NCBI RefSeq assembly: GCF_019266065.1 | Contig: NZ_LPNR01000117.1 | Coordinates: forward strand, 28,537-92,536 | Direction of reading: 5' to 3' | Source: Nocardia sp. MH4 | GTDB lineage: Bacteria; Actinomycetota; Actinomycetes; Mycobacteriales; Mycobacteriaceae | Length of the DNA stretch: 64,000 nucleotides | Part shown: one piece after another, positions 6,202-13,630 of the stretch | Numbering within the stretch: the stretch's first letter is position 1 | Layout: each line of letters opens with the position of its first letter | Translations under genes and position numbers: made by a program | The notes under the pieces: model-generated | The model's input: only the letters and a program-made list of their open reading frames with translations | Databases searched by the model: none | What the model was told of the DNA's origin: nothing

Positions 6202-8162
6202 GAGGTCGCTCCTGCCAGCGCGGGGGTGGGCTTGACTGCCGAACCGGGCACCACTGCAAAGGGTTTGGCGCGTCCGGCTCGGACCCCGTTGGCGATGACA
6301 ACGATCTCGGCGAGTTCGTGCACCAGCACCACCGCTGCCAATCCGAGCACCCCGAACAGTGCCAGCGGGATCAGAATCGTGATCAGTCCCAGCGACAAAC
6401 CGACGTTCTGCAGCATGATTCCGCGGGCGCGGCGTGCATGCTCGAGTGCGCGGGGCAGGTGCCGCAGGTCCTCGCCCATCAACGCCACGTCGGCGGTTTC
6501 GATAGCGACGTCGGTGCCCATCGCGCCCATCGCCACGCCCAGATCCGCGGTGGCCAGGGCGGGGGCGTCGTTGACGCCGTCGCCGACCATCGCGGTGAAC
6601 CGATCCTTGCGCAGCTCGGCGACGATTCGGGCTTTGTCCTCCGGGCGTAGATCCGCGTGCACGTCCTCGATCCCGGCCTCGGCGGCCAGAGCGGCGGCGG
6701 TACGGGCGTTGTCACCGGTGAGCATCGATACTCGGATGCCCAACGCGTGCAAGCGGTCGATGACCTCGTTCGCCTCGGGTCGTAGTTCATCTCGGACGGC
6801 GATCGCGCCGATCACCTGGCCGTCGAGTTCGATCAGTACCGCGGTAGCTCCGTCTTGCTGCATCCGCTCCACGTCCGCGGCCAGAGCACCCGCCTCGATC
6901 CAACCCGGTCGGCCCAGCCGTGCCAGCCGACCATCGACCGAACCGGTCAGCCCGGCACTGGTCACAGCCTCGACGCCGGAGGCAGGGACGACGGTGTCGA
7001 CAGCGGCGAGAATCGCTCGGGCGAGGGGATGTTCACTGCGTGATTCCAGCGCCGCTGCCACCGCGAGCACCTCGGCTTGCTCGACGCCGACGGCGGTCGA
7101 GATCTCCACCACGGCAGGCTTGTTCGCGGTCAGTGTGCCGGTCTTGTCGAGGGCGACCTCGCGAACCCGACCCATTGCCTCTAGCGCGGCACCACCCTTG
7201 ACCAGTACACCCAACTTGCTCGCCGCACCGATCGCGGCGACCACGGTGACAGGCACCGCAATCGCCAGCGCACACGGCGACGCCGCGACGAGCACCACGA
7301 GGGCGCGTTCGATCCAGGTCACCGGATCCCCGAAGATCGCGCCGATTATCGCGATCGCCGTGGCGGCGATCATGATCCCCGGCACCAAGGGTTTGGCGAT
7401 CTTGTCGGCCAGGCGCTGCGCGTCACCCTTGCGTGCCTGCTCGGCCTCCACGATCCGCACGATCCGCGCCAAGGAGTTGTCCTCGGCGGTCGTAGTGACC
7501 TCGACGGTCAGGGCTCCATTGCCGTTGATCGACCCGGCGAACACCTCCGTACCCGGCCCGGCTTCCATCGGCACCGATTCGCCGGTGATCGCCGAAACAT
7601 CCACGGAACTGCGACCTTCGGCGATCACACCGTCGGTGGCGACCCGCTCACCGGGGCGCACCAGCATCCGATCCCCGACTCGCAACTCCGCCGGGCTGAC
7701 TACAGTTTCAGCACCGTCGCGCAGCACAGTGGCCTGCTCGGGCACCAGCTTCAACAGCGCCCGCAGACCGCGGCGGGTCCGTGCGACCGCGTACTCCTCG
7801 AGCCCTTCGCTGATGGAGAACAGGAACGCCAGCATCGCAGCTTCGCCGATCTCGCCGAGGGTCACCGCACCGACCGCAGCGATCGTCATCAGCGTCCCGA
7901 CCCCGATCTTGCCCCTGGCCAAGCGCCGGAGCGTCGACGGGACGAAGGTGTAGGCACCGGCGAGCAGAGCGGCGATCTGCAGGCCCAACTCGATCGGGCG
8001 TGGGCCGCCGGTCCAGCCGACGATCAGCGCCGCGACCAGCAGCACGCCGGCCACTGCGGCGGCACGCAGCTCGCTGACTTCCCACAGCTTTTCAGGTTCG
8101 CGCTCATCGGCCTCACCGTCGCCGACGGGTTCGTCGTGGCCGCAGCCGCACGCGTCGCTCAT
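6198..8162 (-). CDS. P1B-type heavy-metal translocating ATPase
   Basis: 654 residues from ATG at 8162. All P-type ATPase motifs are visible: TGES (193-196), the TM metal site SPC (295-297), phosphorylation site DKTGTLT (Asp339), SEHPLARAI (377-385), TGDN (482-485) and GDGVNDAP (527-534). A VHE motif lies in the last TM region (about 614-616). The N-terminus lacks an HMA domain and starts MSDACGCGHDEP, a short Cys/His-rich segment. SPC rather than CPC, with HE near the end, is the pattern of P1B-4 (CoaT/CtpD) pumps, while the adjacent CmtR-type sensor suggests cadmium or lead. It overlaps both cmtR and lspA by 4 bases. Confidence 0.92.
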   Translation of the reverse strand: MSDACGCGHDEPVGDGEADEREPEKLWEVSELRAAAVAGVLLVAALIVGWTGGPRPIELGLQIAALLAGAYTFVPSTLRRLARGKIGVGTLMTIAAVGAVTLGEIGEAAMLAFLFSISEGLEEYAVARTRRGLRALLKLVPEQATVLRDGAETVVSPAELRVGDRMLVRPGERVATDGVIAEGRSSVDVSAITGESVPMEAGPGTEVFAGSINGNGALTVEVTTTAEDNSLARIVRIVEAEQARKGDAQRLADKIAKPLVPGIMIAATAIAIIGAIFGDPVTWIERALVVLVAASPCALAIAVPVTVVAAIGAASKLGVLVKGGAALEAMGRVREVALDKTGTLTANKPAVVEISTAVGVEQAEVLAVAAALESRSEHPLARAILAAVDTVVPASGVEAVTSAGLTGSVDGRLARLGRPGWIEAGALAADVERMQQDGATAVLIELDGQVIGAIAVRDELRPEANEVIDRLHALGIRVSMLTGDNARTAAALAAEAGIEDVHADLRPEDKARIVAELRKDRFTAMVGDGVNDAPALATADLGVAMGAMGTDVAIETADVALMGEDLRHLPRALEHARRARGIMLQNVGLSLGLITILIPLALFGVLGLAAVVLVHELAEIVVIANGVRAGRAKPFAVVPGSAVKPTPALAGATS

Positions 8163-8545
8163 GCCTGCACCTGCGCATCGGGGACTGTCGCGGCGTCGGT
8201 GCCGTAGTTGGGGCACAACGCCACCGCATTGCCGGTCGCGGCCAACAGCGTCTCCGCTGAAGCGAGCAGGTCCATCAACTCCGGACGGGCCAAGCTGTAG
8301 AAGACCTGCCGCCCCTGCGGACGACCGGCGACCAGCCCACACTCACGCAGGCACGCTACGTGTGCCGACACCGTCGACTGCGCCAGTCCTAGTCCTGCCA
8401 TCAGGTCCGATACCCGCGACTCACCACCTGCCAGCCGGTGCACAATCGCCAACCGTGTCGCGTCCGAGAGGCTGTGGAACAACGCCACCGCCGGATCCAA
8501 CCCCGCTGTCCCGACGAGGCAGCCCTCACCATGATCAATCGCCAT
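8159..8545 (-). CDS. CmtR-like ArsR/SmtB-family cadmium/lead sensor
   Basis: 128 residues from ATG at 8545. The winged helix shows DATRLAIVHRLAGGESRVSDLMAGLGLAQSTVSAHVACLRECGLV. Cys65 and Cys69 in the recognition helix (CLREC) and Cys111 (ALCPNYG) reproduce the ligand spacing of M. tuberculosis CmtR (Cys57, Cys61, Cys102), which senses Cd(II)/Pb(II). It is the first gene of the leftward cmtR - P1B ATPase - lspA operon and overlaps the ATPase start (ATGA). Autorepression is likely; a candidate operator lies directly upstream, between it and the divergent MMPL gene. Confidence 0.88.
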   Translation of the reverse strand: MAIDHGEGCLVGTAGLDPAVALFHSLSDATRLAIVHRLAGGESRVSDLMAGLGLAQSTVSAHVACLRECGLVAGRPQGRQVFYSLARPELMDLLASAETLLAATGNAVALCPNYGTDAATVPDAQVQA

Positions 8546-8622
8546 AAAGCGATGATAGCGCCTTTGGGTATTGATATCGCCGAACTCAGTGATTAATCTC
8601 ATTTCACCGATCTCATCGCTTT
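8546..8622. promoter_or_regulatory. Divergent promoter region with 10-bp inverted repeat
   Basis: AAAGCGATGA (8546-8555) and TCATCGCTTT (8613-8622) are perfectly complementary and lie between the divergent cmtR-like and MMPL genes. Between them is another imperfect dyad (GATAGCGCC ... GATATCGCC). The first arm directly abuts the cmtR start codon. Binding by the CmtR-like protein and joint control of both transcription units is inferred. Confidence 0.5.
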
Positions 8623-8660
8623 TCGGCGATCAATCCCGGTCGGTAACACAGGGAGATCAC

Positions 8661-10922
8661 GTGAACCAGCCGCAGGCTGTCGCAGAGGCAGCGTCGAACC
8701 AGCAAGCGAAAGCGGCCCGCACCTCGGGTTTGCTGTATCGGTGGGGTGTGCTCATGGCACGGCGCAGACGCGCAGTCCTGGTGATGTGGGGGCTGTTGCT
8801 GGTCGTGTGCGCGGTGGCCTATCCGCTGCTCGAGGATCGACTCGGCGCCATGGACTTCGGCGTCGAAGGATCCCAGTCCGCCGAGGTCGACAGCCTTGTC
8901 GCCCAGCACTTCCCGCAGTTCGGCGCCGAGCAGGCAGTCATCGTGCTGCAATCACCTGCCCTCACTGTTGACGACACCGAGTTCCGAGCGGCGCTCACGC
9001 GCACGGTCGCCGCCGCCAAAGAGGTGGCGGGCGTGGTGGATGTCGTCGGCCCTGATGACGGGCTGCCCACCGCTCAGATCTCGGCGGACCGTCACGTCGC
9101 GATCGCCCTGGTCGGCATGAACGGCGACATGGCCGAACGCGCGGGAGTCGCCCGCGACCTGCAAGAGGCCATCCGCGCCACCGGCGACGACTCCGTAGAA
9201 GTGGGATTGACCGGATACTCAGCAGTCCAGAACGCGGCTACCGAACTGCAGAACGCCGATCTTGCCCGAGCCGAGGCGATCGGTATCCCTGTCGCCTTGC
9301 TCCTGCTCGTCCTCGCACTCGGCGCCCTGGCCGCGGCGGCGATCCCGATCGGAGTCGCCATCGCGGGGCTGCTGACCGCAGTCGGGGTGTTGTTCACCCT
9401 CACCACGGTCACCGCGTTCGATTCGCTGACCGTGGCCATGGCCACCATGGTCGGCCTCGGCGTCGGCATCGATTACGCGATGTTCATCGTCAGCCGGTTC
9501 CGCGAAGAACTCGCCAACCACAATGTCGCCCACCGCACCGACCACACCGCCATCGCCGCCGCCGTCGGCCGCTCACTGGCCACGGCGGGCAAGACGATTC
9601 TGGTCTCGGGGCTGGTGGTGATGATCTCACTGTGCGCGTTGATCATCATCCAGGCACCGATCTTCCGCAGCATCGCCATCGGCGTTGCCACCGCTGTGAC
9701 CAGCATGCTCATTGTCGCCATCACTCTGCTGCCCGGCCTACTCGCAGCCCTTGGTCCTGCCGTCAACCGCGGTGCGCTCCCGGCGCGCTGGCGCCCCGCC
9801 GACACCGCCACTGCCGCTCACGGTGCTCGACCCGGCCGGTGGGCGCGCTGGGCATATCTCGTCATGCGCAAGCCTGCGCTGTTCGGCACGGCCGCGATCG
9901 CGGTACTGGTCCTGGCCGCCCTGCCGGTCTTCGGAATCCGCTACGGCCTCGATATGGGCACCACAGCCCTCGACGACACCCCCACCGGAAACGCAACCAC
10001 CGCCCTGACCACCAACTTCCCCGCGGGGGCGCTCTCACCGGTCGAAATCGTGGCCACCGGCACCGACAACACCCCACTCACCACCGCCGCCGCCGCACAA
10101 GTCAACCTGTTCCTCACCGATATCGACAGCGACGACCGCATCGCCACTGTGCTCCCCGCACAGCTCAGCGACGGACGAGTACTCGCGATGGCGATCCCAT
10201 CGGTGGCATTCGACTCGATGGACGCCACCGACCTCATCCGCGATCTCCGCACCAGTGCCGCCGCCACCGCGCCCGGAACTGATATCCGCATCGGCGGCAG
10301 CACCGCCGAATTCGTCGACCTCTCCGACGAAATGACCTCCAAACTCCCGCTCGTCGTGGCCCTGGTGCTGACCGCCTCGCTGATCTTCCTCATCGCCGCG
10401 TTCCGCAGCATCGCCCTGCCGGTCAAGGCCATCGCGATGAACCTGCTCGCCACCGGCGCCGCACTCGGCATCACCGTCGCGGTATTCCAATGGGGCCTCG
10501 GCGAAAATCTCCTCGACTTCACCAGTCCCGGCTTCGTGCAGGTCTACCTGCCCACCGTCGTGTTCGCGCTGCTGTTCGGGCTCTCGATGGACTACGAGGT
10601 CTTCCTCATCCGCCGCATGCGCGAATACTGGGACGCCACCGGCGACAACCAGCACGCCGTCGCGGCCGGACTCACCCACACCGCCCGCCCGATCACCGCG
10701 GCCGCCGCGATCATGATCGCCATCTTCGCCAGCTTCCTCACCGCAGACATCCTGGAGCTCAAACAACTCGGACTCGCCCTCGCGGTCGCGGTCGCCATCG
10801 ACGCCGCCCTGATCCGCCTCATCCTCGTCCCAGCCCTCATGCGACTGCTCGGCGGCTGGAACTGGTGGCTACCGACCCTCCCCAGCATCCGCCTGCCAAA
10901 AAGGCGAACCGCCGATGAATAG
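8661..10922 (+). CDS. MMPL-family RND transporter
   Basis: 753 residues from GTG at 8661, supported by GGGAG seven bases upstream. Two repeated halves each carry an N-terminal TM segment, a large extracytoplasmic domain and five TM helices. Diagnostic motifs are VGLGVGIDYAMFIVSRFREEL in the first half and FGLSMDYEVFLIRRMREYW in the second, which hold the Asp-Tyr pairs of the proton relay. The length fits small actinobacterial MMPL proteins rather than the roughly 950-residue mycobacterial MmpL lipid exporters. Divergent transcription from cmtR suggests a role in metal or toxic-compound efflux, but the substrate is not readable. Confidence 0.92.
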   Translation: MNQPQAVAEAASNQQAKAARTSGLLYRWGVLMARRRRAVLVMWGLLLVVCAVAYPLLEDRLGAMDFGVEGSQSAEVDSLVAQHFPQFGAEQAVIVLQSPALTVDDTEFRAALTRTVAAAKEVAGVVDVVGPDDGLPTAQISADRHVAIALVGMNGDMAERAGVARDLQEAIRATGDDSVEVGLTGYSAVQNAATELQNADLARAEAIGIPVALLLLVLALGALAAAAIPIGVAIAGLLTAVGVLFTLTTVTAFDSLTVAMATMVGLGVGIDYAMFIVSRFREELANHNVAHRTDHTAIAAAVGRSLATAGKTILVSGLVVMISLCALIIIQAPIFRSIAIGVATAVTSMLIVAITLLPGLLAALGPAVNRGALPARWRPADTATAAHGARPGRWARWAYLVMRKPALFGTAAIAVLVLAALPVFGIRYGLDMGTTALDDTPTGNATTALTTNFPAGALSPVEIVATGTDNTPLTTAAAAQVNLFLTDIDSDDRIATVLPAQLSDGRVLAMAIPSVAFDSMDATDLIRDLRTSAAATAPGTDIRIGGSTAEFVDLSDEMTSKLPLVVALVLTASLIFLIAAFRSIALPVKAIAMNLLATGAALGITVAVFQWGLGENLLDFTSPGFVQVYLPTVVFALLFGLSMDYEVFLIRRMREYWDATGDNQHAVAAGLTHTARPITAAAAIMIAIFASFLTADILELKQLGLALAVAVAIDAALIRLILVPALMRLLGGWNWWLPTLPSIRLPKRRTADE

Positions 10923-10933
10923 CACCGCGATCA

Positions 10934-10993
10934 CGACGAGTCGCATGCCAGCCCTGAAGCAGCAGCCACCTCGCCAGTGCGTAGCACAGTCAC
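10934..10993 (-). pseudogene. MerR regulator remnant (N-terminal helix only)
   Basis: A GTG at 10991-10993 opens VTVLRTGEVAAASGLACDSS, then a stop. The LRTGEVAAASG part matches the MerR N-terminus LRTSELAAAAG of the intact gene at 4510. The rest of the DNA-binding domain and the sensor domain are gone. The GTG still overlaps the terminal stop (TGA) of the neighbouring CC-protein remnant, exactly as in the intact operon. This is a truncated copy, not a functional regulator. Confidence 0.65.
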
Positions 10994-11226
10994 GGGGTCT
11001 GCCGAGTAGTCGCGAGATCCCCTCTGACTGCGAGTGCGTCCAATACCGCGACCTGGGACGTGGACACGTCGATGCGCATTGTCGATCACGACCCGATGGC
11101 ATCGAACGTGAAGGTGAACAACGAGCAACAGCCCGACTCGGCCGCCGCGAGTTCACGCCCAGCAGTCTGCTCGGCGTCATCGACGAGGTTCAGATCGAAC
11201 CGGGTCGAAGTCGGCGTGGCAGCCCG
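10990..11226 (-). pseudogene. Decayed copy of the CC-motif protein gene
   Basis: Reading leftward from 11226, the frame encodes TRFDLNL, then AGRELAAAESGCCSLFTFTFD, which aligns with TRLDLHL and AGRDLASRESSCCSFFTFGFD of the intact gene at 4166. An in-frame TGA at 11086-11088 interrupts it, after which the same frame continues with IDVSTSQVAVLDALAVR, matching VGVPATYVAVLDAFAAR at the same spacing. The reading frame is therefore preserved and broken only by the stop. The N-terminal part is not recognisable. The end overlaps the MerR remnant. Readthrough at the TGA cannot be excluded but is unlikely. Confidence 0.7.
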
Positions 11227-11351
11227 CAAGGGTCGGCGACGAACGGTTACTAGCCCTCGCCGTCCCATGGAGAGCCCCTCGTGCTCCATGGTGGCCGCCC
11301 GGTGGAGTCGTTGTCGAGGGGTGGCAGAACTCAGGGGCACAACCGACGCCG

Positions 11352-12044
11352 TTACAGTTTGACGGCCATATCCAAACCGCCCTCGAATGGCAGCGTTTGG
11401 GTTGTGAACCCATTGACGGGGTCATCGATGAAGTCGAACAGGTCGCGGTAGCTCGGTGGCCGGTTCTCGGTGTTGTCGACGATGACGATGGCGCCGCGGC
11501 GAAGGTGGGGTGCGATCAATTCGATTGCGGGGCGGGCCATGACCGGCCAGATATCGATCAGGGCGAAATCGATGGGTTGATCGATGTGCAGGAGGGTTTC
11601 GCGGAGATCGCCCTCGCGGAGATCGACGTATCCGTCGAGGCCGGCGGCGGCGAGGTGTTTGCGCGCCGTGGCGGCCTTGGCGGGTTCGTGTTCGGTGCCG
11701 ATGACCACACCGGGTTCTCCGTCTTCGGTGGCGACCAGGTGGATCGCCTGGGCGAGATAGAGAGTAGAGACGCCGTACGAAGAGCCCACTTCTACAGCAC
11801 ATTTCGCGCGGAGTGCGAGGCAGAGACGGTGGCAGAACAGTGCCTTGTCATGGTCGAGAGCGACGAATTTGTCGGCGAGGAACCGAGTGGCGTCGTCGTC
11901 GATCGTGCCTGGATCGAGCGCTTCGCCGCGTTCGGCGCGTGCGGTGAAATGGTCACGGATATCGACGATCTGGTCGGTGCTTCGCCGCTGCAGCTCGGCG
12001 ATCAGCTGATCGAGGTGCGGGTTTCGCAGTTCGCTTTGCGTCAC
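11352..12044 (-). CDS. Class I SAM-dependent O-methyltransferase-like protein
   Basis: 230 residues from GTG at 12044, with AGAAAGG upstream. Motif I is AVEVGSSYGVSTLYLAQAI, followed by VVIGTEHEPAKAATARKHLAAAGLDGYVDLREGD and FALIDIWPVMARPAIELIAPHLRRGAIVIVDNTE. The EVGSxxGxST glycine-rich loop and acidic TEHE residue fit the O-methyltransferase-3/methyltransferase-24 group that acts on small molecules or catechols. The substrate is unknown. It is divergent from a TetR gene, which probably regulates it. The promoter is possibly TTGACG-N18-TAATGC on the minus strand. Confidence 0.85.
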   Translation of the reverse strand: MTQSELRNPHLDQLIAELQRRSTDQIVDIRDHFTARAERGEALDPGTIDDDATRFLADKFVALDHDKALFCHRLCLALRAKCAVEVGSSYGVSTLYLAQAIHLVATEDGEPGVVIGTEHEPAKAATARKHLAAAGLDGYVDLREGDLRETLLHIDQPIDFALIDIWPVMARPAIELIAPHLRRGAIVIVDNTENRPPSYRDLFDFIDDPVNGFTTQTLPFEGGLDMAVKL

Positions 12045-12209
12045 GGTGACAACCTTTCTTGCTGGAATTCGTTGTGCGGCATGGCAGCCGGATGCGTTTC
12101 GGCGCGTGGCAATTCCGCTGTCCCTGGAGGCGGCCGTCACCAGTCTGCGACCGCCCCGCATTAATGTCAATGCTATGCGAACGTCAAGCGGCTGGGTTAT
12201 CGTGCAGGA

Positions 12210-12914
12210 ATGCCGGACCAGCTTTCACCAGGGCGTCAGCGCCGAAGTCCGGTCACCCGAAGCGGGCGGCCGACGCTCAACGCCGACCTGATCGCCGCGG
12301 CCATGCTCGAGCTGGCCGGGCGCAACGGGTTCCGCGCGGTGACGATGCAAGTCCTCGCCGAACATCTCGAGGTGACCGTGCGTGCGCTATATCGCCATGT
12401 CCGCGATCGGCAGGATGTCGTCGACCGGGCGGTCGAGCTCTGGATGGCGAAATGGCCTGAACCCGATCTCGATCCGAACGATTGGCGTGCAAGCTTTGCC
12501 GAGTACTGCCGCCTGCGACGCGAAACGAACCGTGCGCACCCGCGTGCGCTGCTGTTCTCTCTCGACGAGCAAGTCGGCGACGTGCGCCCGCATCCGAGGC
12601 GCCTCACCGCGCCCGACGCCTTCCTCGGGTTCCTGACCGACCTCGGCCTGAACATGCCCGACGCGCTGTTCGTGCACCGCGACCTGACCTTGCGGCTGTA
12701 CGCCTTCGCCCTACTCATCGATTACCGCCATGACATCGGCCAGAATGTTGTCGACGACTCTCCGATACCGCGGTCCTGGCTCGATCAGTTCCCCGACCTC
12801 GACGTGCCGCATCTGCGCGAAGCCATGGACGTTTCACGCACCGGCCCCGATGAAATGTTCGACCGCATGGTGGACGACATTGCCCACACCATCATCCGGC
12901 TACGCGAGCGCTAG
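12210..12914 (+). CDS. TetR-family transcriptional regulator
   Basis: 234 residues. The N-terminal HTH reads LIAAAMLELAGRNGFRAVTMQVLAEHLEVTVRALYRHVRDRQDVVDRAVELW, a canonical TetR DNA-binding domain. The remainder is an all-helical ligand domain without a recognisable subfamily. It is transcribed divergently from the methyltransferase gene with a 165-bp shared promoter, suggesting local repression. Its TAG stop (12912-12914) overlaps the converging stop codon of an IS630 transposase remnant, so the last residues may have been altered by the insertion. Confidence 0.88.
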   Translation: MPDQLSPGRQRRSPVTRSGRPTLNADLIAAAMLELAGRNGFRAVTMQVLAEHLEVTVRALYRHVRDRQDVVDRAVELWMAKWPEPDLDPNDWRASFAEYCRLRRETNRAHPRALLFSLDEQVGDVRPHPRRLTAPDAFLGFLTDLGLNMPDALFVHRDLTLRLYAFALLIDYRHDIGQNVVDDSPIPRSWLDQFPDLDVPHLREAMDVSRTGPDEMFDRMVDDIAHTIIRLRER

Positions 12915-13222
12915 TGTTCCGCGTCTGAAATCCGTTGCAGATATCTTGTGAGGAGTCGAGGATCTCGTCGGCAGTCTTACGCCAGACGAACGGGCGGGGG
13001 TTTGATGTCCCATTAGTCCACCCAGCGGACGTCTTTCTTCTGCCGCAACGCTTTTGTGGACGCTGCGGTGCAACAGTTGCTGGGCCAGGAGGCCGAACCA
13101 ACGCTCGACCTGGTTGAGCCACGACGACCAGGTCGGGGTGAAGTGCACGGTTGAAAACGGGGATGCCCGGCGAGCGATTGCCGGACCACTGGTGTCTTGG
13201 GGGCATAGTTGTCGCACACCAT
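12911..13222 (-). pseudogene. IS630-family transposase remnant
   Basis: Only the C-terminal third is left, spread over three frames. From 13222 it reads MVCDNYAPKTPVVRQSLAGHPRF, then in another frame VHFTPTWSSWLNQVERWFGLL, then KDVRWVD, NPRPFVWRKTADEILDS and, in a further frame, YLQRISDAEH ending at the stop at 12911-12913. The CDNYA, FTPTxSSWLNQVERWF and NPRPFxWxKTADEIL motifs are diagnostic of IS630/Tc1-like transposases. At least three frameshifts plus loss of the N-terminal catalytic part make it inactive. No intact terminal inverted repeats were found. Confidence 0.85.
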
Positions 13223-13224
13223 TT

Positions 13225-13260
13225 GAAAGCGCCCCGGCCTCTTCGGGCCGGGGTGCTTTC
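13225..13260. terminator. Strong GC hairpin
   Basis: GAAAGCGCCCCGGCC and GGGCCGGGGTGCTTTC pair around a short TCTTC loop, with a single wobble or mismatch. It abuts the truncated end of the IS630 remnant. It resembles a Rho-independent terminator without a clear U-run, and may belong to sequence that replaced the missing half of the element. Confidence 0.55.
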
Positions 13261-13630
13261 ACAGCCGCTGTCGGTGCCCGGCGTGGGCTCCTGCTTGGAC
13301 TGGCCTTCAGGCCAACATCACCCACAGGAGATCCGGTGTCGCAGCCGCGTATGAAACAACACTCGTGCAAGCTCGAACTGCCTTCCTCGACCATTTTTGG
13401 TCAGGCCGAAAGGATCGCGCTCGACCAAGTCGTCATTCCCCCGAGTTTGCCGATTCTGCGCGGCTGCAAGACCGCACAGGAGGTCCGGAAACGGACGCTG
13501 CTGCCGCCCGTCACGCGGTCACGAACGTCCGCCTCTGCCGAATACCGTGCAGTCTGCTGACGTAACCGTGTTCGGCGCACCCAGAGGGTAATGGGTTCGG
13601 CCCCACCCCGGAACTGGGATAGTTTCGTGG
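13261..13630. other. Unexplained 370-bp stretch after the IS remnant
   Basis: No confident gene. A GTG at about 13336 preceded by AGGAG opens a 75-codon frame to 13560 (MKQHSCKLELPSSTIFGQ internally) with no recognised family, and another frame carries RTAFLDHFWSGRKDR. Both could be debris of a mobile element. A small hairpin (GGCCTTCAGGCC) lies just upstream of this frame. Confidence 0.3.

Noticed and set aside
6226..7953. Long plus-strand open frame opposite the P-type ATPase
   Set aside because: Ser/Thr/Ala/Arg-rich low-complexity translation typical of antisense to a high-GC gene; no domain or ribosome site.
13354..13560. TnpB or other transposon-encoded gene fragment
   Set aside because: Only one short stretch (RTAFLDHFWSGRKDR) looks suggestive; no catalytic or zinc-ribbon motifs were seen.
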